Below are positions 9,185 to 21,045 of a stretch of DNA of 64,000 nt, one piece after another (the stretch's first letter is position 1; each line of letters starts with the position of its first letter). The notes below the pieces were generated by a model. The model worked only from the letters and a program-made list of their open reading frames with translations, was not told where the DNA came from and did not search any database. Made by a program: the position numbers and the translations under genes. Source of the stretch: Kingdonia uniflora (taxonomy: Eukaryota > Streptophyta > Magnoliopsida > Ranunculales > Circaeasteraceae); assembly GCA_014058105.1 (NCBI GenBank), contig JACGCM010002266.1, positions 62,001-126,000 on the forward strand, written 5' to 3'.

Positions 9185-10312
9185 TCATATGGTGCAGCCA
9201 TCGTGTTAAGTCGGTTTACAAAGAACTTTGGCAGCCATCGTGCAGGATCCAACTGGGTCAACAAACACTAAAATACTTAGTTAGATTGGATTTGCATCCC
9301 AATATTCTCACATACAACACTAAATAGTATAATATGGTTTTCACCTGAACAACATATGTAACCGCACGAATCATCTTCAAGCTTCTCTACTACTCATCCA
9401 GGCTGGAACAGAAGTCCTCAAATCGCTTTATTCCGTCTTGGATGTACTCCTGCCGCAACCTCTTTTGGCAATGAAGCAACTGCGACCCTACATACAAGCC
9501 CAATGAAGCTTTTACTATTTTTGAGACTAAGAATTAGGAGCAATTTTGTATAATAAAAGTAGAATAAATCTCTATTATGTACCAGAGCCATCCATTGTTT
9601 CATGTCGCTCATAGACGATGAATTCTCTGTTCTTGAAGAGGGGATTTGAGGCATCACCATATTTCAAACGAATGATGCTAAGGTAATCTCCAAGATCCTT
9701 TAGGTACTTAACTTCTACCAAGTCAGTGTCTCATTGCTGATGCAAAAAAAGGTGTTTTCGTCTATTATAAAAGATGAAACAATCTTCATTAAAAATATTA
9801 ATAAAAGCTCATTCATAATATAAAAAAACACATTATAACCCAGGAGTTATGGCATATGCCTTAATGCAACAAAGGACGACTTTAGTCATATTTCCTATAC
9901 AAAAAAAGAAGTAAATAAAACGAAAAACCCGTTGCTTTCTAGAAAATAAGCTTGAAAGCGAAAGTAAATTACACACATAGTCCTAAATTAATTGCATGAG
10001 AACAGAGATACAGTTTGATAATTTGTTAATTTTTGTATATAAGGACCATACAAGCTAGACTAACTGCAAATATGGTCAGAAGATTCACCTTGGCAGCATC
10101 AATGGCATTGACAACAGTCATAAATTGTTCGGGAGAGACAGACTTGAGTAACCAACGACTATTAAAAGTGTGAAAAGAGCCCGAGCGACGCTTTGATATC
10201 TCAACGCCATTTTCATGCTCGAGAACTTTCCATTCCATCCATCATTTCCGTTACCAATCCTATTGAATTTTGAAGCCGATAGCAGCTCTTGTACCTCCTT
10301 AATGAATCCTCG
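9185..10312 (-). pseudogene. START (StAR-related) lipid-binding domain gene fragment, decayed
   Basis: Minus-strand exons at about 10089-10312, 9583-9736, 9345-9487 and 9185-9267 read along one START-type domain. The pieces are FIKEVQELLSASKFN, WKVLEHENGVEISKRRSG, DLVEVKYLKDLGDYLSIIRL, NREFIVYERHETMDGS, VAVASLPKEVAAGVHP, VVEKLEDDSC, VTYVVQ and WLPKFFVNRLNTMAAP. Damage includes a frameshift near 10220, a TGA where Trp is expected after the acceptor at 9737, TGA at 9418-9420 and at 9394-9396, and frameshifts near 9370 and 9230. Splice sites are largely still present, so a genomic (unspliced) copy was placed here. It carries no intact protein. Its orientation matches the four other gene fragments upstream on this strand. 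Confidence 0.8.
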
Positions 10313-11148
10313 CTAATTGAACTTCAAAAAATCAAAACGATATCAGTAGACATCGTTAATTGACCTTCAAAAAATCAAAACGATATCAGTAGACAAAAAC
10401 AAAGAGGTAAACAAACAAGTTTACTAGGGAAATAGAACTTTGGGTTGTGAATGTCAATATACCAAGTGGCTTCTCTCTATGAGTACATAGATATAAAAGG
10501 AAGTAGAGATTAAGATTAGGAAGAGAAGAAGAGAAAGAGAATAGTATGAAGTGGGCAATGGTGATTGATGCACATCTTGCCAGAAGAACCTCCATAGTTG
10601 ATACAGCACGTGCCACTCCCTGCTTCTCTCTCTCTCCATCCATATATAAAGATTCTTTCCTTGTAAAAGGGCAGACTTTGAAGCTAAACTGAAGCAGCAC
10701 ATGGAGTGCTGAAATGCAAGAAAAAGAGAAAAACAAACTAAAAACCAACTACTGATATAAATCAGCTAAACTTGCCTGGTTAGAGGTGACAAAGAGCCCA
10801 TTACAACACCCTTATCATGTGCCCTAAGCCGATGACCCTACCATCAATGGATTGCTATTACTTGGTGGCCCTAAACATCATCAACTATGATCCATTCCCA
10901 CCCCACTCATGATAAAAAAAATAGCATTATTTTTTGAGATAATTCAATCTTCTACAGGACATTTTGCTTGAGTTTTCGATCCTGCCATTTTGCTTCTCAT
11001 TTGTCAGGTAATGGGGGTGATAAAGGACAACAACTAATAGATTGTTCGAATGCTTTAATACTCATCTTCTTACAGGTTAATATATTCGTAAGAGTAAAAT
11101 ATATCAAAGTACAAAAACAAAGGCGAATAAAAGTTTTAGGAGTTTATT
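10313..11148. other. No gene seen; spacer between START and reductase fragments
   Basis: Contains a short direct repeat (aacttcaaaaaatcaaaacgatatcagtagac, two copies near 10320-10395). Overlapping minus-strand ORFs at 10386-10748 have no recognisable domain and sit in purine/pyrimidine-skewed sequence. Confidence 0.4.
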
Positions 11149-14100
11149 TTACTTACTATTGCCTGGACCCAGGAAGCCTTTTGCTTTAAGACTCTCCACT
11201 GTTTCTTGGATGGCATCTTCGATTGGTGTAAATTTGAGTTCCAAATTAATGAGCTTCTTAGCCGCATCCTTGCGTTCAATCAAACCAGGTTGTGTTTCCT
11301 CAATATACCTGGTTATCATTCCGCATGCCACCAAATAAAAATCTGCTTGAAGAAATTCAGAATGCATACAATTTCAAGCACAATATTATTAAAAAATAAT
11401 GCAGGAATATAATTCGATTGAACTATATTACAGCAGGCTGAAATCTGCAACTCTGGCCCTGCAGACAGCATCCATCCTCTGATGTTTATCTCCTCGGAGT
11501 TTGATTATTGTTATGCATATGGAATACGATAGGTATTCATTGATATTCATCATTTTCTTGTTTGATAAATCTGATATAAGAAAGTTATGTTTAACCAAAA
11601 TTTTCATAACCGTACAGAACTGGCCCTATGTACATATGTAACCTCCAACTTTTTTTTACCAATGCGCTCTTTTTAATACTACATAATTTCAATATTTTCA
11701 ATAAGTGGTGTACCAGTCAGCCTTCCTTGCCCTAGCTTCTCAATGTTCAACTGCTCTTCTAGCATTTATATTTACCTGAACAATAATGTCACCATACACA
11801 AAACATCTTTGAGATTCTCTACTACCCATTGGACTGTAATAATAGTCCTAACCATTAGATTTTCCCATCTCCAATGAAAAGCTGTGATGGATATAATTGA
11901 AGGAATTAGGAGAAGAATTTTCACACAACAACCACAACTTTCATTAATCAAAGAAGATTGCTCTCTACAACACCACACTCAAAACTTTCTAACTCATTAT
12001 ATTCAAAACACACACTAGGCTTTATTTATAGCCTTGACACAATAAACCACCCTTAATGCAACATTAAGACTAAGACAATAAATCACAATTAAAACCGACT
12101 CTTGGACTTTGTAACCACAAAAAGATTCTTTGACTCCGTAACTATTCATCTAAAAAAGTCCACACCAACTCCAGCAAGTCATTTTTAATTATACTTCCAA
12201 CAACAAAACACTAATGAATATAAAGAATATGCAAGTTTTTTTTATTTTTCGTGAATAGGATGATTTGAATTCATAATTATCACCATTTGCCCAACTAGTA
12301 CCTGGGGCATGAGATCCCCGGAGACATACATGCCATAGTATATATATGTGTATTACGTGACAAATAATATGACCTCCTTAATGATGAGTTGATTTCAGCT
12401 TTCTTCAAGTGCATCGATCTACTTCAATGCTGATATTGCTGCTAAAAGTATGGTGTCACGGAAAATCTCTGTTTCTTAATAGAATCAAGGACCCACGTCG
12501 TAAGTATTTGAAATTTGACTAGTTTGGTTTAAAGGGGCAGATGAGTGGAACTAAGACCATTCCCAATAGTTGTTGATTGGGATCTAGATCTTGAGCTCCA
12601 TGCCTAAAAACGTCTCCAACAGAATAACTATGTTCCGACCTCCCAGGCTGATCCCTGTCCTGCGGAAATAAACATAACATCACCAAACACCATATCTTAA
12701 CAATGTATCATACGAGACGCAGATCACAGCTACATGGGACTTGTGTTTACTTTTTTCTAGAAGCTCTCATGCCGGCGTTTGTCGTCGTACGCCAGCGTTA
12801 AGTTTTTAATGTTGCTCTCGTTAGGCGCTAATCTCATCTGCATACATATGCAAAATATGAATCCTGCACAAATTACTATGTTGGAGCAAACAATGACTTG
12901 ACCCCCTGGTTGCTATTCTCCAATTGTAACAAGTATCCATTGTCAGTAGAAAATACTTCTTACTTACTTGCCTTTTTATACCCAAAACACCTCTATTAAT
13001 GAAGGCCTAATCTACTAATGCCAGTCTGAAAATGAAAAAAGAATTTATATATAGAGTGAAGCCCTCATTAGCTATTTCCTGGATATGTTGTTTTTTGGAT
13101 AAGCGTTTTCTCCTCCAGCCTCTCTAAAAGTTTCACTCAAATCATATGTTGTGTTATTACATTTTTCATTTCATCTCTTTTCCACTTCATTTTTCAGTTG
13201 GTTCGAATAGTCTTTCCAACAATAACCACATGCAACTAACATAATGGAGCTCAATGGGACCAAGTAAAAGATGGAGAAACTGTACACCGCAATGGTTAGG
13301 AAGCTAAGTTCATCATAAAACATATGGAGACACAAAATGACCTGGTCAGTCATATATGCTCTTATAATTCAAATAGGGGAAAAAAGTGAAAGTACATTAA
13401 ATGAAATTCCCAGATTAGTGTGTACGGAACTAAGAAAAGGGAACCACCACCGCCATTGACAACCATGAAGAGGATGAGGTCATCAAAAAGAGTACGCATA
13501 AGAACAACCTTGAATAATTTGCACAAAACTGCACATAACTGATGCAAAACTGTACATTCCACTTATAGACATGGAACCTCAGCTCAACCTACCGTGTACT
13601 AGTACACAAACTATTAACAAACTACTCGACTATCACCCAATAGGTAACTGAAAAGCTGATTCCTACAATTGATGCCCTTGTCCTTTTCCTATCTTTTTTT
13701 GAGATATGTTTTTTTCTATTTGTAAAGTACCGTTAGCTTGAGTAAGTATTTTAGGCTTTGATTTGAGTACAACGAATATCTTATCAAAAAATAATAAATT
13801 TTAAAGCTAATCATTTCAACTCCGAGGTCTACTTACCAAGAACCTATCTACTGGCAGTTGGAAATTTCCTGAATTGGCTTTGTTCATTGCAATGATTCGA
13901 ATTAAAGTTTTTAATTTTCCATTTCAGACCTAGCACCTTCCACTCGAGTATATCCCAAAGCAACTGCAACAATGCCTGGTCGGTGTCCGAGTGCTACCTG
14001 AGTGATACAATCACCCTAGAGGATGCCCGAATGGGTGACTCAACTCTATAACTAAGTCCCACATATTTCTTATATAAGATATTTTTTCTATAGGAAGTCA

Positions 14101-14775
14101 AAGTTTTATGACTTTTATACCACATTCATTGTTTTAAATCAAACCGCATAAGGCTTAGTCCAACACTTCCCTTAAGTTGTAAAATCTCTATAATACACGT
14201 ATTTAAAAATAGGTTTTTGCTTTGCACTATTAAATACCAACTAATCCTAATACAGTATGTAACAAACAGATACCCGAATCTCAATTTCTCAAATCGAACA
14301 ACATACACCTACATACCAATTCCCTATCAAGAAACTCAATCTGCAACTCTAACATCTTTTTACTATTCAGTTAACGTAGAAGCAGCAAAGTATAAATAGA
14401 TTAGTAATGTACCTATGAACAGGGAATTCTGGGAAGAGATTGGAGACGGCTTGGGCAAAGTCGTGGAATTGATAGATTCCATTTGTGCAAAGGTATCCAT
14501 ATCTCCCAGAAGCTGATGGGGTCTCGAAGAGAAAAACCTGGGCATTGGCTACGTTTTTCACATGCACTGCCCCAAGCCAGTGGTACTCCAGGTTATCCTT
14601 GGATCCTTGAAGTAGCTGCTGCAAAACAGTACAGCTTGCATTCAGTGAAGGCTGGAGGAGTGGCCCCAAACATGTAGCTGGACGGAGAGAAACTATATCC
14701 AAACCAAGTTTTTCAGCATAATCCCATACCGTTTTCTCAGCCAATATTTTTGAAATTGGATACCATTTATGTTTG
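11149..14775 (-). pseudogene. 5'-truncated cinnamoyl-CoA-reductase-like (extended SDR) gene fragment
   Basis: Two minus-strand exons are intact. The first, about 14775-14413, reads KWYPISKILAEKTVWDYAEK, SLRPATCLGPLLQPSLN, LGAVHVKNVANAQVFLFE and LFPEFPVHR. The second, 11308-11149, reads YIEETQPGLIERKDAAKKL and on to VESLKAKGFLG plus a short tail and stop. They join in phase (AG|G) across a 3.1-kb intron. The catalytic Y-x3-K (YPISK) is at the start of the piece, but the N-terminal NAD(P)-binding Rossmann half (GxxGxxG) is absent; PUB62-like exons stand there instead. It therefore cannot make a working reductase. The coding parts show no stop or frameshift, so capture is probably younger than the START decay, or selection was longer. 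Confidence 0.8.
11400..14360. other. Long intron/spacer inside the reductase fragment
   Basis: About 3 kb between the two reductase exons. No coding domain recognised on either strand. Several short ORFs (11772-11978, 13171-13562, minus) look non-coding. Probably contains inserted repeat material. Confidence 0.4.
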
Positions 14776-14853
14776 AAAAAATGGGAAGTCAGCAAATCAA
14801 CTCTGCCTTTGGTATCAAATATAAAGATATGATACCATAAAAATATGCGGAAG

Positions 14854-15978
14854 TTACTAACCATCCATTTAAGCATTGAGTTGTTGCAACAGTTTCCCCT
14901 CCAACAAAGTGTAGTGGCGTCCTCTTGTTCTCCTGATTTTAAATTTCCTTTTCAATCTTAATCCTGAACTCTAACAAAATTTCAATTTAAAAAAACAAAA
15001 AAAAACAGCTTGGGCGTTACCTACGGCGCACCTTGATAATTACTCGGTCAGTGACTATAAATGGAAATAGAAGGCCTCTTCCTCGAGAAATATCCATGGA
15101 AAGTGAATGACCATGACTGGATGTATCCTGCTTGTAAAAAGAAATAAATACAACCAAACCATATATGAATCCAACATAACTATTTTATTTAGATCTGGTG
15201 GCAGTGAGTACACTACAAATAATGAACAAGGGAAACCTGTACAAATCTTTCTTTTCTTCTTTTAGATACTCGGTAGGCTGCAACTCTTCTTCCTGGCAAA
15301 ATGCCTCAACAGCAGAACGAAGTGCCGTACAAGTACGGGATAAAATTTAGAACTAAGTTGTACCATTCAAAATAGTAATGAAAAATAACAGTTTGCGTTC
15401 TATCACGAAACATTAAGAATTTGATAAAAATGTAAAAGCAGCTTCATACACAATGAAGAACTCAATCTTCTTTGCAAAACACAGAAAGAAAAAGTGGCTG
15501 TCAATGTACTTACAGAGATTTGGTACCACCACGTCTTCTGAAACTGAACGTGAACAAGTATAGCAAGCTTTCTGCACGTGCACCAAAAACCTAAAGTTAG
15601 CCAACCATATCTAAATAGTAAATACCATATATGTGCAATATTATTGACACCTACACTTATTCCATTGTGCCAAATGTCTCATGTCATAGTAGTTAGTTAT
15701 AAGAAGCCAGGTATTCAAAGTAGAGCTCCCACATCAAAACATATAACTTACGATAGGGCATAAGCTGCAGTTTTCCAGCCACGCGATGGAGCATTACATC
15801 TCAAACAAAAAGAGCAAGAAGACCTCAGCGACACTCTGCCATTACCCTAAATGAAAATGAAAATACTAATGAAAACCCACCGTCATGGTAACATGTTGCA
15901 TTCCACCACTTCTAAAGGAGTCTCCACAGGGCAATATCATAGCATCATCCACGAGAGTTCCTCTGTTAGACCAGATCA
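14854..15978 (-). pseudogene. PUB62/63-type U-box protein gene fragment
   Basis: Minus-strand exons: 15978-15881 (IWSNRGTLVDDAMILPCG, then SGGMQHVTMT), 15571-15514 (KACYTCSRSVSEDVVVPNL), 15324-15237 (ALRSAVEAFCQEEELQPTEY), 15127-15032 (SRGRGLLFPFIVTDRVIIK) and 14932 to about 14854 (ENKRTPLHFVGGETVATTQC, then LNGW). The order matches the U-box-containing C-terminal half of PUB62-like proteins, which normally continue to the C-terminus after the LNGW region. The N-terminal part is missing. Broken points: the usual CGHSF is CGDSF, the acceptor before 15324 reads GG instead of AG, and exon phase between 15237 and 15127 does not fit a simple join. It ends about 80 bp before reductase homology begins on the same strand. 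Confidence 0.8.
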
Positions 15979-16489
15979 CTACAATGAAAACAAAGAGAAA
16001 AAATTAGTGATAGGATTCTATTAATTTAACAGTTACTAACAGCAAGGATTGGTAACATTAACTATAACTAATAATCATAAAAGCCGCTAGTACTTCTGAA
16101 ATTTCAAAATATAGGCAATAGAAGAGCATACTTCTTTCAATAATTTAGAACACCAATGTACCCAGTTAATAACTGACATATAGTATCACACTGCATCCTC
16201 AACTCTAACATATAATGATATGCAGACACACACACACGCGCGCAAGGACACACATCTTAATATCTTGTTCATGTGGAGGCCGCCAATATCAGGAAAACCG
16301 TAGAATGAATGATCTATAATTTACAGAACTTTGGTCAATCAGTTGTACCAACCAAATCAATAAATACTACATTAAGTACTTCAAATAAAAAATAATAAAA
16401 AGCGAACCAAAAGGCTTATCTATTGTGCAAATAAAATAAACTCAACGCGAAAAAAGGGACTAGAGAAGTGAGAAGAGGACATGGTATAC

Positions 16490-16566
16490 CATTGTGATGC
16501 AACATTAATAATCAACAGAACCTCCCCCCTGAATGTACTTAGGTCCACATCATTTCCCCTGGCATC
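16490..16566 (-). pseudogene. Single captured exon of a glutathione peroxidase gene
   Basis: A 77-bp exon with acceptor (tttcag) and donor (gtatac) reads DARGNDVDLSTFRGEVLLII, then NVASQ and the first two bases of the next codon. This is the conserved second exon of plant phospholipid-hydroperoxide glutathione peroxidases, ending inside the peroxidatic Cys codon (SQC). No other GPX exon was found on either side. It is a lone fragment, in the same orientation as its neighbours. Confidence 0.8.
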
Positions 16567-17450
16567 CTGAAATATCAATAATAAATATAATTACAAAGAG
16601 ATTCGTAATCTATCTATCTGTCAAGAATAAAATAATCCAAGATAAAAATTGAAAAATGGTTAACTCAGTAACAAGGTATACCCCATTTCTTATATATATA
16701 TATTTTTAAGAAAAAGGATAGATGTAAAGCAGACAATTTTTTTTAGTTTACTCTAAGAATAAATATTACATTCGAAAGCAAAAAAGAACAGGCGAAAAAA
16801 AAACTTAGATCAAATCCCTATTTTACACGTTTTGGGGAAATTTTTAATGTTTTCTACTATAAGAGGTTACGAATATGTATATTTCTCCCTCTCATAAGTA
16901 TCTCCCGATCTTTCCCAATTTGTCATCACTAACCAATCCATCCCCGATGGAAGCATATCATCATCTCAATCCCTCTATTTAACATTTAATACACTTGCAT
17001 ATCATCTAAGTGAGAAAATACATTGCAGACCAAGGAAGCATTAAGTATGTAATGGCTTACAAGACAGAAATATGTTTATCATTCATGTTTTATCCTACAT
17101 ACCTTCTTTAAATTGACCTCCACTTCTGACATGATAGCTTATCTCATTAAGATTATTTACGAGACAGAGATACCACAATCGAAGAAAGATATCCAGGAAA
17201 AGATTTGGTCCCGCTGAATAAGCATCAACACTATCTGCTTCAATCATTACGCCATAAAGCAAAGATCTTTAGAATTACGTATTTGACTTCATAAGATATG
17301 ATAAGATAAAATGAGATTTAAAACCATCATGGAAAATACCTTAAAAGTTGACCAAGCTCACCATCACAAATGAACAAACAAAATCAGCACCACCTAGTGT
17401 GCCAGGGAAGATTTTTCAAGCACCTCGTCAATCTCCAGAACTTGCACTAA
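16567..17450. other. No gene recognised
   Basis: AT-rich spacer with an (AT)n stretch at 16690-16705. On the minus strand a short open piece near 17395-17450 (VQVLEIDEVLEKSSLAH) looks like an exon but is unassigned. Confidence 0.35.
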
Positions 17451-17459
17451 CAAGCATAG

Positions 17460-17800
17460 ACCTACGACTCTAACTTTACAGACACTCGAACCTTTTACAA
17501 TTACATTAACTTTACAGACACTCAAACCTTTTACAATTACATTGACTTTACAGACCCTCAAGCCTTTTACAACTTCCACAATTACATTAACTTTACAGAC
17601 ACTCAAACCTTTTACAATTATATTGACTTTACAGACACTCAAACCTTTTACAATTACATTGACTTTACAGACACTCGAACCTTTTACCACTTCCACAATT
17701 ACATCAACTTTACAGACACTCAAACCTTTTACAATTACATTGACTTACAGACACTCAAACCTTTTATAATTACATTGACTTTACAAAGCATCAACTCCAC
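17460..17800. repeat. Minisatellite array A, 36/45-bp unit
   Basis: About nine copies of a 36-bp unit (core ctttacagacactcaaacct, then tttacaattacattga). Some are 45-bp variants with an extra 9 bp (acttccaca). Because both lengths are multiples of three, frames stay open on both strands (for example VCKVNVIVKGLS repeated on minus). The same unit forms array B at 23076-23745. Confidence 0.9.
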
Positions 17801-19715
17801 CACTGCAGAGATAAAGAGAACAATTTGATCAAGCATTAATGCCAACAAATAAGAGAGAGAAATCATAAATAACACATTTATAAACCTTAAAAAATAATTT
17901 TTTAGTTTAGAGTAGTTTAATATATACAATATTTTCATATCTATACAATAAGGATGCTCAAATGCCTTCTCTTCACTAAAAAAAGGCAATGGAACGTTCA
18001 TGCTTACAGTTTTTCAAAAATTTCCACTAAAACTAAACGAAGAATTCAACTTTGTTCTTTTTGAACTTTCATTGAAGTACATCCTTCAGTTTGGCAATAT
18101 CTATTTATAATGAACGGCCTAAAAATCTTATGATTCAAGCCTAAAAATCTTCCTCTCCCCTCCATTCTCCAAGGCCATTCCACAATTCTCTTCTTTTAAG
18201 TTTATATAAAGCTAAATCAATTCACTCTAGGTTTTAAAGTCCATAATAGAAAGGCCTAGTAGAATGAAGTATTTTCATGTCCTCGCCAAGAAAATTCTCA
18301 ACTAATCAATGCTAGGATACCGCTTGAAATGTAAACATGGAAAGGAGGTCCAAACAATTGATCTGTGTTATAAAGTAAAGAGTATAAGATTATGAGCTAG
18401 CAACAAAAGATAGAATTCAGACCGAAAATATTAGATTGTTAAGAGAGTGAAGATTTAATAGGCTCCTATTTATTTCAAAACATTTGAAAGGTTCATGAAT
18501 TATCTGCATGAAGTTGGTTGTACTATCAGCATTACAAAAAAAATGATACTTTGTATATTACTCCATCTCATCCTTTTATTCTAAAAATTCATCCTTCCTA
18601 CTAGAAAAATGATATATGTAAAATGGATCCCTAACTAGTTCTTACAAACATCTTCTAAAAAACTGTGACCTGAAATTCAGAAAAAGAGAAAAATAAAACC
18701 CAAAAAATTGAGTTTTCCCCCTAAATATGTGGGACTTGATCATTAACTCTCGCATAACTTGGACATCAACCAGGGTATTTTGGTGCGTAACTTGGGATTG
18801 CAGAGCGCCTTTCTTAGGCTTTTGGGGATCATTTGACATCTACTTGTGTGTTGATTTGTAATCAATTTTTTTTCTTTTTTCACTAATATGCAAAATCCAT
18901 GTACTCATAATTTTTTGGTTTTTCTCCCGAAAAAATATTCTGCTCAGAAATTGGTGGGACTTGGTCATCCACTCTCGCATCACTTGAGCATCAACTAGGC
19001 CATTTTTGGGCATCACCTGGCATCTCTAAAGCACCTTTCGTTATGCCCCCTGAGGATCCATTGGACATCTACTCATGTGCTATGTTTATAAAAATAAAGA
19101 CTTTTTCTTGAGAAACCTGTGTGCTAACATCCACCAAATTTAAGATTTTCTCCTCCAAATAGTTTCAGTTGAGGAATCTCTTAGACCTGTTCATCAACTC
19201 TCAAATCACTCGAGTGTCAACTAGGGGATTTTGTGAACGTCACTCGGCACCGCTAGGGCATCGTCCTCCATGCCCTGGGAATCCCTTGGACATCTACTTA
19301 TGTGCTAATATGTTTCTAAGAAAAGTTTTTTCACATAAATGTGTGTGCTAACACCTACATCTTTTTATCCCCCCACCCAAAAAAAAAATGGTTGAGAAAT
19401 CAGTGGGACTTGCTGATCCTTCTCGCATCACTTGGGCATCAGTCATGGTATTGTATTTTTTGTACTGACACGGGTACACGTGACACAGGCACAGGTATGA
19501 GGGTGTCGGACACATCGGCTTTAAAATAAGGGGAAACGGGGATACGGCCTCACTTTAAGGATAGTTTTTCCTTTCATATTTCTTATATTTTGTGTCCTAA
19601 TGCTTGCATATTTATCATGAATATATACATTGTACAATATGCCATGATATTATAAACTTCCTAAATGTCCAAACCCTTCCCGCCTTTATTTCTTTGATAG
19701 AGCGAATCAAGATGA

Positions 19716-19935
19716 CAACAGCAAAAGACAGCAGATAAAGAGTAAGCAACAGCCAAATCGAAGATAACATAATATTGTTATTAGGATATCTATTACCTAA
19801 CATTATAACAAACATCCAACAGAAGATACTTAAGTGCCAAACAAGCAGAAGGGGATCGACCAGAGGTCACTCACATCTTTTGAACTTGGGCCTACTCGTT
19901 GGCCAGTTACAACTCATGTGTTCGCCCCCATCAAA
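19716..19935. repeat. Second copy of the PRA1 3' flank
   Basis: Matches 20850-21050 (shared ttaggatatctattacctaa, then aacaaacatccaacagaaga and cctactcgttg-ccagttaca). The PRA1 3' end was therefore duplicated together with the ~225-bp repeats. Confidence 0.75.
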
Positions 19936-20133
19936 TTTAATTTTATACAAAATTATATTTTTCTACAAAATCTATTTATTACTATTATAACAAATCCATG
20001 AGCTAACACCCATCAAATTTCAGTTTTTCTCCTTACGAAGTTTATGTTCAGATATTGGTGGGACTTGGTCATCCACTCTCGCATCACTTGGGCATCATCG
20101 AGTAGGGCATTTTTGGGCGTCACCTAGCATCGC

Positions 20134-20136
<3 letters not shown>

Positions 20137-20164
<28 letters not shown>
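20137..20164. repeat. Poly(C) run of 28
   Basis: An uninterrupted C homopolymer inside a ~225-bp repeat unit, where the sister copies have only a few C. Its exact length is unreliable in most sequencing and it may be an assembly artefact. Confidence 0.9.
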
Positions 20165-21045
20165 AACAAAGGATTCATTGGTCATCTACTTATGCGCTTA
20201 TTTCTAAAATAACACCTATATTTTTCCGTGTTTGCCACCCACAGAATTTAAGATTTTCTCCCCCAAAATAATTTCAGTTGAGCTAATTTCCACTCCCATA
20301 TCACTCGAGTATCAACTAGGCTAATTTTCGGGCATCACTCTGGCCAAGCTAGAGCTATGGAGCACCTTCCCCCATGCCCTAGAGATGGAGATCTACTTAT
20401 GTGCCAATATATTTCTATTTTTTTCTTCTTTTTTTACAGAAACCTGTGTGCTAACACCCACAAAAATTGTATTTTCCCATAAATAAAGAATTGGTTAAGA
20501 AATTTGTGGGACTTGCTCATCCATTCTTACATCATTTGGGCATCAACCAGGGTATCATATTTTTAGGTGTTATTTCGCATCGCTAGAGCATTTTTCTTCA
20601 TGCCCTGGGGGGATCCCTGGGATATTTGCAAATGTGTTCATAACTTAATATGTTTCATAAAAAAAATGCTCTTTTTTGTTAGCAATCCGTGTACTAACAC
20701 CCACAAAAGTTGAGTTTTGCTCCCCCCAAAATATTTTTGTAAATGTGGTACAATCACTATTGTAAACTTCCTATTTATGAAGACTATTCCCACCTTTATT
20801 TGTCTGATAATAGAGCGGGATTGGGATTGGGATTAAGATGGCAGCCAACAAAAGATAGTTGATAAAAAAAATATGGGCAACACTCAATTCAAAATAAAAG
20901 GAAAACATGATATTTGTAATTAGGATATCTATTACCTAACAAAGTAACAAACATCCAACAGAAGATACTTAAAAGCCAAACAAATATAAAGGAACCGACA
21001 AGAGGTCGCTCACACCTTTTGAGCTTGAGCCTACTCGTTGCCCAG

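Larger units (their letters stand above)
18640..20740. repeat. Tandem array of a ~225-bp unit, interrupted
   Basis: The unit is marked by gtgggacttggtcatccact, followed by ctcgcatcacttgggcatca. Copies begin near 18729, 18957, 19180, 19407, then 20057, 20283 and 20507, spaced 220-230 bp apart. Copies are diverged. Between the fourth and fifth copies lies about 500 bp of unrelated sequence, including a copy of the PRA1 3' flank. Confidence 0.8.

Noticed and set aside
10386..10748. Overlapping minus-strand ORFs of 120 and 82 residues
   Set aside because: Compositionally biased Ser/Leu/Phe sequence from polypyrimidine DNA, no domain, no splice support.
15770..15850. Extra PUB62-like exon (minus, SFCLRCNAPSRGWKTAAYAL)
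   Set aside because: Looks coding-like with Cys pairs but falls between two exons that align contiguously to the U-box region, and I could not place it in the family.
17394..17769. ORFs on both strands of array A
   Set aside because: Same minisatellite low-complexity reading; no start context or domain.
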